From Candidatus Palauibacter australiensis (GTDB lineage: Bacteria; Gemmatimonadota; Gemmatimonadetes; Palauibacterales; Palauibacteraceae), in NCBI GenBank assembly GCA_026705295.1, contig JAPPBA010000013.1:1-35969 (forward strand): a DNA stretch of 35,969 bases. The letters are read 5' to 3'. Below, one piece after another: positions 7,791-14,674 of the stretch. Position 1 is the first letter of the stretch, and each line of letters opens with the position of its first letter. The notes beneath the pieces were generated by a model. The model made no database searches. It saw nothing but the letters and a program-made list of their open reading frames with translations, and was not told the origin of the DNA. The position numbers and the translations under genes were made by a program.

Positions 7791-8895
7791 GGATACAGGC
7801 TCTGCCGACAGCGTGCAAGCCAGTGCAGTGTCGCGTAAGTCCGCGAGTCGCCGAGCGTGCCGGAGCTCCGCGGCGCCCTCGGCAAGGCGCCCGGCCGGGG
7901 CAAGTGCGGGGTCCGCGACCTGGGCAACCCCGGCCACCTGCGGCGAACTCGTGCAGGGCTTCGGTCGCGGCCGATGGCTCCAGATCGCGGCTCCCGTCGA
8001 CATGTACCGCACCGCCCGCGCCGAGGTCGTGCCGCTCGCCCGGTCCGACGCTGGCGCTTCCCGCCGCTACGCCAAGGTGAAACGCGGCCTGGAGATCCTG
8101 CTGCGCGACCGGCCCGGCTGCGCCGTGCGCGTGATGCTCGGCGGCGATGAGGTCCCGCGGGGGACCGGTTTCGGAAGCAGCACCGCCGACCTGGGCGTGG
8201 CGCTGCGCGCCGGCATGGACGCCCTCGGCCTGCGGGGGTCGTGTGAAGCCGTCGTCCGCGCCGCCCTCCAGGTCGAGCCGACCAGCGGCTCCCTCCTCTC
8301 GGGGCTCGTCCTGTTCGATCATCGGCGGGGTACGATCCGGGAGCCGCTCGGCCCGCCCCCGGCCCTGAACATCCTATGCATCAGACTCCCCGGGGCGGTG
8401 GACACGGTGACGTTCAACCGGGGCCTCCCCACGCGACTCCCCGAACACGCCCTGAGAGCCTGGCGCGACGCTTTCCGGCTCTGCGCCGAAGGGATTGCGC
8501 ACGGTGACGCCGGGAAGATCGGCGCGGCGGCGACGGCGAGCGCGGCGGCGGCCCGGCACCTGGGGTGTCCTCCCGCCCCGCCGGGACTGGAAGCGTGTGC
8601 CCGGGGGACGACGGCGCTCGGCATCCTGCGGGCTCACTCGGGCACGGTGTGGGGGCTGCTCTACCCGCAGGACGAGACGCCGGCCCCGGAGGAAGTCGCG
8701 GAGATCCTGAAGCACGGGGGGGCAATCACGACGCCCGCGCTGCCGGCGCGTTCGTCCGCGACGGTGGCGTCCCTGAGACTAATCGGCGGCGGCTGCCGAG
8801 TTGCCCCGTCCTCGGACATGCCGCTATCGTCGCAGATTGACGCGAGGGGGCCACCGGAAGTTCGGTCCGAAGCCGACGCGGCCCCGCCACTGTAG
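7786..8895 (+). CDS. pduX: GHMP-family L-threonine kinase, PduX-like
   Basis: This enzyme phosphorylates L-threonine; CobD then decarboxylates the product to aminopropanol phosphate for the corrin side chain. The signature PATCGELVQG falls near residues 48-57 and the GHMP ATP loop GTGFGSSTADLG near residues 127-138. HSGTVWGLL near the end is also typical. At 369 residues it is longer than PduX (about 300): roughly 45 N-terminal and 55 C-terminal residues look unconserved. The start is uncertain: ATG 7786 or 7789 has no ribosome site and lies 11 nt from the opposing riboswitch, so a start further in (such as GTG 7828) is possible. The TAG stop (8893-8895) lies inside the core of the next riboswitch. 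Confidence 0.85.
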   Translation: MMDTGSADSVQASAVSRKSASRRACRSSAAPSARRPAGASAGSATWATPATCGELVQGFGRGRWLQIAAPVDMYRTARAEVVPLARSDAGASRRYAKVKRGLEILLRDRPGCAVRVMLGGDEVPRGTGFGSSTADLGVALRAGMDALGLRGSCEAVVRAALQVEPTSGSLLSGLVLFDHRRGTIREPLGPPPALNILCIRLPGAVDTVTFNRGLPTRLPEHALRAWRDAFRLCAEGIAHGDAGKIGAAATASAAAARHLGCPPAPPGLEACARGTTALGILRAHSGTVWGLLYPQDETPAPEEVAEILKHGGAITTPALPARSSATVASLRLIGGGCRVAPSSDMPLSSQIDARGPPEVRSEADAAPPL

Positions 8896-9003
8896 GAGGT
8901 CCGGATCCCATCGCGGATCCGAAACGACGCGCTCGACGGCCACTGGATGATCCCGGGAAGGCGAGCGATGTCGCCTCGAGTCAGGAGACGCGGTTCCCTC
9001 GTC
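8839..9003 (+). promoter_or_regulatory. Cobalamin (AdoCbl) riboswitch upstream of btuF-cobQ operon
   Basis: Aptamer blocks in order: 5' P1 strand GACGCGAGGG (8839-8848), GGAAGTTCGGTCC, CGGCCCCGCCACTGTAGG (8879-8896), GGCCACTGG (8938-8946), CCCGGGAAGGCGAGCGATG, a degenerate B12 box GAGTCAGGAGACGC (8978-8991), and 3' P1 strand CCCTCGTC (8996-9003). Size and order match the element before btuB, though the B12 box departs from AGCCAGGAGACC. It controls the seven-gene import and assembly operon that begins at 9037. About 57 nt of its 5' half are also the end of the pduX reading frame. Confidence 0.94.
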
Positions 9004-9027
9004 CTTTGAACACCATCCTTCGAGGGA
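8995..9027 (+). promoter_or_regulatory. Alternative helix between P1 3' strand and the btuF ribosome site
   Basis: TCCCTCG (8995-9001), which mostly belongs to the riboswitch P1 3' strand, is perfectly complementary to CGAGGGA (9021-9027), the purine-rich ribosome site before the btuF GTG at 9037. The two pairings are mutually exclusive, so ligand-dependent closure of P1 could affect access to the ribosome site. The complementarity is visible; the role and its direction are inferred. Confidence 0.35.
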
Positions 9028-9036
9028 GGGGACCCG

Positions 9037-9987
9037 GTGTACACGGCACACCAGGCAAGGGCGAGCGCGACGCCGAGCGCGACGGCGCCCCCGAGTTCTC
9101 CGTTCGCCCGGTGGATCGCCGCCCTGCTCGCCCCGGTCCTCCTCACGTCCTGTGCCCCGGACGAGCCTCCGGACATGCCCGCAGTTTCCGTCACGGACGA
9201 TGCGGGATACACCGTCGCGCTCACCGCGCCGGCGGGCCGCGTCTTTTCGGTGATCCCCTCGCTGACCGAATCGATCACCGCGCTCGATCCCGGCGTCCTC
9301 GTCGCGCGCACCCGCTTCGATCGGGCGCCCGAACTCGCTCACCTCCCTTCGCTGGGCGGGACCATACAACCGAATCTCGAGGCACTGGCCGGTCTCGAAC
9401 CCGATCTCGTCGTCACGTGGGCCGACGCGTCCCAGCGCGCGGTGGGGGAACGGGTGGACGCGCTGGGCATTCCCGTCTACAGGGCGGTCGTGCAGACGAT
9501 CGACGATGTGCGCAGCCACCTGCGCCGCCTGGGCACACTCCTCGGCCGCGAGGAACGGGCCGCCGCGCTGGTGGATTCGCTGGACCTCGCGCTGGAGGGC
9601 GTGGCCGCCACGGTGCGCGGCCGCGAGCGCCTCGACGTCTACTACTCCGTCTGGCACGACCCGCCGCAGACGACCGGGCCGGGAACCTTCATCGACCAGG
9701 TCATCGAGCACGCGGGCGGGCGCAACATCTTCGGCGATGCCGCGCGCTCGTGGCCGCGGGTGTCCATCGAGGCGATCCTGCGGCGCGATCCCGACGCCCT
9801 CGTCATCGCTCGACACGCGCCCGGCGCGCCGGGTGCTCCGTGGCTCGAGGGGCCGGGCTGGCGGGAACTGCGGGCCGTCCGCAACGGCCGCTATACCCTC
9901 GTCGACGGCGACCTCTTCAACCGCCCCGGACCACGCGTGGCCGAGGCGGCACGTCGCATGGCCGAGTTCCTGCACGGGCCGCGTTGA
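9037..9987 (+). CDS. btuF: Cobalamin ABC transporter substrate-binding lipoprotein BtuF
   Basis: This periplasmic binding protein delivers corrinoid to the BtuCD importer. The GTG start at 9037 follows a strong purine-rich site (GAGGGAGGGG). The signal peptide ends LLTSCAPD, so it is probably lipid-anchored rather than free. The mature region has the class III binding-protein pattern: RVFSVIPSLTESITAL, then ALAGLEPDLVVTW, an alpha-helical linker, and the C-terminal lobe with AGGRNIFGD and RDPDALVIARH. At 316 residues the length is normal. It is the first gene after the second cobalamin riboswitch, and its stop overlaps the btuC start (TTGA). Confidence 0.9.
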   Translation: MYTAHQARASATPSATAPPSSPFARWIAALLAPVLLTSCAPDEPPDMPAVSVTDDAGYTVALTAPAGRVFSVIPSLTESITALDPGVLVARTRFDRAPELAHLPSLGGTIQPNLEALAGLEPDLVVTWADASQRAVGERVDALGIPVYRAVVQTIDDVRSHLRRLGTLLGREERAAALVDSLDLALEGVAATVRGRERLDVYYSVWHDPPQTTGPGTFIDQVIEHAGGRNIFGDAARSWPRVSIEAILRRDPDALVIARHAPGAPGAPWLEGPGWRELRAVRNGRYTLVDGDLFNRPGPRVAEAARRMAEFLHGPR

Positions 9988-10979
9988 CGCACACCCCCCG
10001 CCGGCTCGCACTCCTCGCGCTGGTCGTCGTGGCCGCGGTCGCGCTCAGCGTCTCCTTCGGCGCCTCCGGCCTGGGTCCCGGGGATCTGTGGCGCTTCCTC
10101 ATGGGAGAGGCCGATCCCACCACCCGTTCCATCCTGCTCCAATTGCGGCTGCCGCGCGCGGTGCTGGCGGCGCTCGTCGGAGGCGCGCTCGGCCTCTGCG
10201 GCTGCACCTTCCAGGCCCTTCTGCGCAACCCGCTCGCCGAACCCTACGTGCTGGGCGTCTCGGGCGGAGCCGCCGTCGGCGCGGTGGCGGTCGTGGTGAC
10301 GGGCATCGGGCTGCGCTTTCCCTGGATGCTCCCCCTGGGCGCGTTCGCCGGCGCGCTGGCCGCGATGGCGCTGGTGCTGGCGGTCGCGCGGCGGGCCTCG
10401 CCCGGTCGGATGGACACGCGTGTCCTGATCCTGTCGGGCGTGATCATCGGCGCCTTCTTCAACGCGGTAATCCTGCTTCTGCTCTCGCTCGCCGACGTGG
10501 AGTCGTTCCGCTCGGCGATCTTCTGGATGATGGGGAACCTGTCCGGCGCCGACTGGGCTTCGACCGGGCTGCTGGCCTTGCTGCTCGTGCCCGGCGCGCT
10601 GGCCGTCTTGTCGCTTGCCCGGGCCTTCAACCTTCTGTCGCGCGGAGAGGAGGTTGCGTTCTACCTGGGCGCCTCCGTGCAGCGGGTGAAGCTCACCGCC
10701 TATCTGGCCGCGTCGCTGATGGTGGCCGCGGCGGTCGCGGCCGGCGGCGTGATCGGCTTCGTCGGGCTGATCGTTCCGCACGCCGTCCGGCTCGCGTGGG
10801 GGAACGACCACCGCCTGCTCCTGCCCGCATCCTTCCTGGCCGGCACCGCCTTCCTCCTGCTCGCGGACACGGTGGCCCGGCTGGTGGTGGCGCCCGCCGA
10901 ACTCCCGACCGGGGTGGTCACCGCCGTCGCGGGGGTCCCGTTCTTCGTGGCGCTGCTGCTGCGGGGGGGACGGCGGTGA
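9984..10979 (+). CDS. btuC: Cobalamin/Fe3+-siderophore-type ABC permease BtuC
   Basis: This is a FecCD/BtuC-family permease of 331 residues with about ten membrane segments. Family marks include RLPRAVLAALVGGALGLCG, FQALLRNPLAEPYVLGVSGG, GVIIGAFFNA, and GFVGLIVPHAVRL, the last being the coupling region that contacts the ATPase. The start appears to be TTG at 9984, overlapping the btuF stop as TTGA; no ATG or GTG fits better without removing the first membrane segment. Substrate is assigned from the riboswitch and neighbouring cob genes, because the family also imports siderophores. Confidence 0.91.
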   Translation: MTHTPRRLALLALVVVAAVALSVSFGASGLGPGDLWRFLMGEADPTTRSILLQLRLPRAVLAALVGGALGLCGCTFQALLRNPLAEPYVLGVSGGAAVGAVAVVVTGIGLRFPWMLPLGAFAGALAAMALVLAVARRASPGRMDTRVLILSGVIIGAFFNAVILLLLSLADVESFRSAIFWMMGNLSGADWASTGLLALLLVPGALAVLSLARAFNLLSRGEEVAFYLGASVQRVKLTAYLAASLMVAAAVAAGGVIGFVGLIVPHAVRLAWGNDHRLLLPASFLAGTAFLLLADTVARLVVAPAELPTGVVTAVAGVPFFVALLLRGGRR

Positions 10980-11809
10980 GGGGAACCGCGCCCGCGCGCG
11001 ACTGGCGGCCAGTGTTGGAGGGCCGGGATCTGAGCTTCACCCATCCGCGCGCGGACGAGGCCGCCGTGCGCCGGGTCTCGCTCTCGGTCTCCCCGGGGAA
11101 GCTCCTCGCGGTCGTGGGTCCCAACGGCGCCGGTAAGACGACGCTGTTGAAGCTCCTCTCCGGTTCCCTGACGCCTCAGGAGGGTGGAGTGACGCTCGAC
11201 GACCGCGCACTGTCCGACCTGGGCGACCGGGACCGTGCCCTTGCGATCGCCGTGGTGCCGCAGTCCGAGTCCTCCCCCTTCCCGGTCACGGTGCGGGAGA
11301 TGGTGGGGATGGGACGATACGCGCACCTCGGCCCGTGGGAGCGCTCCGGCGACGGGGACCGCGCGGTGGTGGAAGATGCGATGGCGCGCTGCGCGGTCGC
11401 GGAGTTCGCGGACCGCCACCTGGGCGAACTCTCCGGCGGCGAGCGGCAGCGGGCGCGCATCGCTCGCGCGCTTGCCCAGGAGGCGCCGGTCCTCCTTCTC
11501 GACGAACCCACTGCCGGACTCGACCTCCGCTACCGCATGGAGCTCTTCCACCTGCTGCGCGAACTCCGGGGTGCCGGCCTCGGCGTGCTGGTCATCACGC
11601 ACGACCTCAACCTGGCCGCCCGGTTCGCCGACCGGCTGCTGCTGCTCGACCGCGGGCGCGCGCGGGCCCGGGGCGCCCCGGATGAAACGCTGTCACGAGA
11701 GTCGCTGGAGGCCGTCTACGACTGGCCGCTCAGAGTCGTGCCGCACCCCGGACCCGGGAGCGACACCGGCGCACCGCAGACTGTCCCGCTCAGGAAGGAA
11801 GACCCGTGA
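10976..11809 (+). CDS. btuD: Cobalamin ABC transporter ATP-binding protein BtuD
   Basis: This 277-residue ATPase powers corrinoid import with BtuC. Walker A GPNGAGKTT is at residues 48-56, the signature LSGGE at 152-156, Walker B VLLLDEPTAGLD follows, and the switch His is in VLVITHDLNLAARF. The GTG start at 10976 overlaps the btuC stop (GTGA), and its own end overlaps the GTG of cbiB. The C-terminal tail of about 25 residues is Pro/Gly rich and lies beyond the usual fold. The chain of GTGA junctions implies near-equal translation of importer and biosynthesis enzymes. Confidence 0.92.
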   Translation: MRGTAPARDWRPVLEGRDLSFTHPRADEAAVRRVSLSVSPGKLLAVVGPNGAGKTTLLKLLSGSLTPQEGGVTLDDRALSDLGDRDRALAIAVVPQSESSPFPVTVREMVGMGRYAHLGPWERSGDGDRAVVEDAMARCAVAEFADRHLGELSGGERQRARIARALAQEAPVLLLDEPTAGLDLRYRMELFHLLRELRGAGLGVLVITHDLNLAARFADRLLLLDRGRARARGAPDETLSRESLEAVYDWPLRVVPHPGPGSDTGAPQTVPLRKEDP

Positions 11810-12801
11810 GCGCGTCGCGGCGGGCCGCACGCCCCGTGGTGCTGAGCCTGGTGGGCGCCCTCGTCCTCGATTGGGTCCTGGGCCAGCCTCGCCTTCATCC
11901 GGTGCGGGCGATCGGAGGGCTGCTGGGCGGTGCGCGCCGACTGCGGCGCAGCCGGGGACCGCTGGGAAGCCTCGTCGAAGGGGCAGCGGCGCTGGCGGTA
12001 GTGTCGGGCATCGCCGCCGCGGCCTCGCGTCCCCTGGCGGCGCGCCCTGGGCGCTCCTCCCGACCGTCCTCCGGGTCCGGGCTGCCCGCCACCCTCCTGG
12101 CGGCAGGGACCGAAGCCCTGCTCCTGCATCCGGCCCTCGCCCTCGAACCGCTCGCCGAGGCGGGAGAACGGGTGGCCGCCGCGCTCGGGGCCGGAGACCT
12201 CGACGGAGCGAGACGCCACCTGGCGTGGGACCTGGTCAGCCGGGACACGAGCGCGCTCGACGCATCTCACTGCGCCTCCGCGGCGATCGAGTCGATGGCG
12301 GAAAACCTCTGCGACTCGGTGGTGGCGCCCGCTTGCGCCTACCTTGCGGCCGGCCTGCCGGGGGCCTGGGTCTACCGGGTCGTCAACACCGCCGACGCGA
12401 TGTTCGGCTACCGAACTCCCGACCTGATCTGGTACGGGAAGCCGGCGGCGCGTGCCGACGACCTCCTCAACTTCGTACCGGCCCGGCTGGCGGCCGTCCT
12501 GATCGTGATGGCCGCGGGGTCTCAACCGCTCCGCCGTGACGGGATCCGTCCGGTGCCCGACGGAGTCTTGCGTCTCCTCCCGCGTGAAGCGTCGCGCGCG
12601 GCGGGGCCCAACGCCGGGTGGCCGATGGCCGCCGCCGCGCTCGCCCTGGGAGTCCGGCTCCACAAGCCCGGCGTCTACACGCTGAACGCCGCGGGCGCTC
12701 GACCGGACGCCGGCGACATCGACGCGGCCGCCACTCTGATCCGCCGCGCCGCCTGGCTGGGCATCGGGCTGGTCGTCGCGGCAGGAGTCTGCCGCTCATG
12801 A
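11806..12801 (+). CDS. cbiB: Adenosylcobinamide-phosphate synthase CbiB
   Basis: This membrane enzyme attaches aminopropanol phosphate (or threonine phosphate) to the f-carboxylate of adenosylcobyric acid. The 331-residue protein shows family marks LVLDWVLGQPRLHPVRAIG at the N-terminus, VSRDTSALDASHCASAAIESMAENLCDS (residues of about 144-171; written here only as the region's sequence start VSRDTSALD and end SMAENLCDS), FGYRTPDLIWYGKPAARADD, and GPNAGWPMAAAA. It is flanked by btuD and cobD with overlapping junctions. Note that this gene is called cobD in the Pseudomonas naming scheme; I use cbiB to avoid confusion with the decarboxylase next door. Confidence 0.92.
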   Translation: MSASRRAARPVVLSLVGALVLDWVLGQPRLHPVRAIGGLLGGARRLRRSRGPLGSLVEGAAALAVVSGIAAAASRPLAARPGRSSRPSSGSGLPATLLAAGTEALLLHPALALEPLAEAGERVAAALGAGDLDGARRHLAWDLVSRDTSALDASHCASAAIESMAENLCDSVVAPACAYLAAGLPGAWVYRVVNTADAMFGYRTPDLIWYGKPAARADDLLNFVPARLAAVLIVMAAGSQPLRRDGIRPVPDGVLRLLPREASRAAGPNAGWPMAAAALALGVRLHKPGVYTLNAAGARPDAGDIDAAATLIRRAAWLGIGLVVAAGVCRS

Positions 12802-13985
12802 ACTGGCGACCCCCGCCCCCCGACCCCCGCCTTGCGGGGGCGCCGCCGGAGTTCCACGGCGGGCCCGGGTACGAGGAGGACGCGGAGTATCCCCCCGTGT
12901 CCGCCGACCTCAGCACCAACGTCAACCCGTACCTGCCGGACGAGGCCGTGCGCGGGGCCGTCGCCGCCGCACGGCTCGACGCCTATCCCGATCCGACTTC
13001 GAGCAGGGCTCGCGCACGGGTGGCCGGCGTCTGGGGCCTCGATGCCGAGCGCATCCTGCTCGCGCCCGGAGCCTCCGAGCTGATCTACCGGATCGCCCGC
13101 TGCTGGATTCGCCCCGGCGACCCGGCGGTCGTGTGCGGCCCCACCTTCGGCGAGTACCGCCGCGCCGTGGCGATCCAGGGTGGGGAAGTCCACGAGGTGC
13201 GGGGGGTCGCTCCGGATTTCAGGCTGCCGCTCGAACCGTTCTCCGACCGCGTCGCCCGGCTCCGTCCGCCGGTCGCTTTCCTCTGCACTCCCAACAACCC
13301 CACCGGCGAAGCACTCTCCGACACGAGCGTCGCCCAGCTCGCCGGCCGGATGCCCGCCGGGACGCTCCTGGTGATCGACGAGTCCTACCGCTCCTTCGCG
13401 GAGGGACGCCTCGCGCCACCCCACCTGCCCCACGACGACCGCGTCCTGCACCTGCGCTCCTTCACCAAGGATCTTGGCGTACCTGGGCTGCGCCTCGCCG
13501 CCGCCGTCGCGGCGCCTGGGATCCTCCACCCGCTCGCAAGCGTCGCGCCGCCCTGGTCCGTGTCCTCGGTCGCCCAGGCCGCGCTCCGGGCGGCGCTTGC
13601 CCCGCGCGCCCTCGCCCGACTCGAGGAGAGCCTCATCCGCATCGCTGCACGGCGCCGGACGCTGTCCGCGGCGCTCGCCCGGCGCGGGTGGCGTCCCGGC
13701 CCCTCCGCGACCGGCTTCATCCTCGCGGCGGTCCCCGATGCGGCCGCCACGGCACACGCCCTCAGGCTCCGGGGCGTCCGCGTGCGTCACGCGGCCTCCT
13801 TCGGGCTCCCAGGGCACATTCGTGTCTCGGTTCGGCGGCGCGCCGAGGAGGAGCGCTTCCTCGCCGCGCTCGACGAGATCGCCGCCTCGGACGAGATCGC
13901 CGCCCCGGACGGGATCGCCACCCCGGACGGGATCGCCACCCCGGACGGGATCGCCGCACACACAACCGCAGGAGGACCCTCGTGA
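12798..13985 (+). CDS. cobD: Threonine-phosphate decarboxylase CobD (PLP)
   Basis: This PLP enzyme converts L-threonine phosphate, the product of the PduX-like kinase, to (R)-1-amino-2-propanol phosphate for CbiB. The 395-residue fold-type I aminotransferase-like protein shows LSTNVNPYLPDEAV, APGASELIYRIAR, FLCTPNNPTGE, LVIDESYRSF and the PLP-lysine region LRSFTKDLGVPGLRL. The ATG at 12798 overlaps the cbiB stop. The last 35 or so residues are an odd acidic tail made of five six-residue repeats (DEIAAS, DEIAAP, DGIATP twice, DGIAAH) that lie after the normal end of the fold. Similarity to histidinol-phosphate aminotransferase is expected; context decides the call. Confidence 0.91.
   Translation: MNWRPPPPDPRLAGAPPEFHGGPGYEEDAEYPPVSADLSTNVNPYLPDEAVRGAVAAARLDAYPDPTSSRARARVAGVWGLDAERILLAPGASELIYRIARCWIRPGDPAVVCGPTFGEYRRAVAIQGGEVHEVRGVAPDFRLPLEPFSDRVARLRPPVAFLCTPNNPTGEALSDTSVAQLAGRMPAGTLLVIDESYRSFAEGRLAPPHLPHDDRVLHLRSFTKDLGVPGLRLAAAVAAPGILHPLASVAPPWSVSSVAQAALRAALAPRALARLEESLIRIAARRRTLSAALARRGWRPGPSATGFILAAVPDAAATAHALRLRGVRVRHAASFGLPGHIRVSVRRRAEEERFLAALDEIAASDEIAAPDGIATPDGIATPDGIAAHTTAGGPS
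13872..13961 (+). repeat. Five tandem 18-bp repeats in the 3' end of cobD
   Basis: Five consecutive 18-bp units of the form GACGRGATCGCCRCC plus a short variable end keep the reading frame and encode six-residue units. Copies 3 and 4 are identical; copies 1, 2 and 5 differ at a few positions. The array looks like replication-slippage expansion appended to the end of the protein. Confidence 0.9.
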
Positions 13986-14674
13986 CCCAGGACGACGAGC
14001 GGAGTTCGGACCGCTGCCGACCGCGCTGCCGTCCCGCGCCCCCGGAAACCGCCGATCCGAGGTGCTCGACCGGCGACCGGGGCGCCCGGCATCCGAAGGC
14101 CCCGGTGCCGAAGCAGAGGACGCCCGGACCCTACCGCGTCCCGCCCCGCGAGCGGCGCACGGGTCTCGTCATCCTCAACACCGGCGACGGCAAGGGGAAG
14201 ACGACGGCCGCCCTCGGTACGCTGCTGCGAGCCCGCGGCCGTGACATGACCGTGGCCATGCTGCAGTTCCTCAAGACCGAAGGCGTGCAGCGGGGCGAGC
14301 ACATCGCGGCCGAGAAGCTCGGGGTCGAGATCGTGCCGATGGGCGCGGGATTTACCTGGCTCAGCGAGCGCATCGAGGAGGACCGCGCGCTGGCGCGCGA
14401 GTGCTGGGCGCAGTGCCGGGAGGTTCTCGACTCCGGGCGCTACGACATCGTGATCTTCGACGAGTTGACCTACCCCCTCGCATACGGCTGGCTGGACCAC
14501 GGCGAGGTGCTGCCCGCGATCCGCGATCGTCCGGCCGGGACGCACGTGATCATCACCGGGCGCATGGCCACCCCGGAACTCATCGAGTTCGCGGATCTCG
14601 TCACCGAGATGAAGGACGTCAAGCACCCCTATCGGACGCGCGGCATCGGGGCGCAGCCCGGGTTGGAGCTGTGA
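13982..14674 (+). CDS. cobO: Cob(I)yrinic acid a,c-diamide adenosyltransferase CobO (CobA type)
   Basis: This cytosolic enzyme transfers the adenosyl group of ATP to the reduced corrinoid. The 230-residue protein contains the P-loop [12 protein letters not shown], the block [30 protein letters not shown], and the late block [15 protein letters not shown], then [22 protein letters not shown] split over the C-terminal third. About 55 N-terminal residues before [13 protein letters not shown] are Arg/Pro/Cys rich and not part of the fold, so translation may begin further in. The GTG at 13982 overlaps the cobD stop; the stop overlaps the GTG of the cobQ fragment. Confidence 0.92.
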   Translation: MTQDDERSSDRCRPRCRPAPPETADPRCSTGDRGARHPKAPVPKQRTPGPYRVPPRERRTGLVILNTGDGKGKTTAALGTLLRARGRDMTVAMLQFLKTEGVQRGEHIAAEKLGVEIVPMGAGFTWLSERIEEDRALARECWAQCREVLDSGRYDIVIFDELTYPLAYGWLDHGEVLPAIRDRPAGTHVIITGRMATPELIEFADLVTEMKDVKHPYRTRGIGAQPGLEL

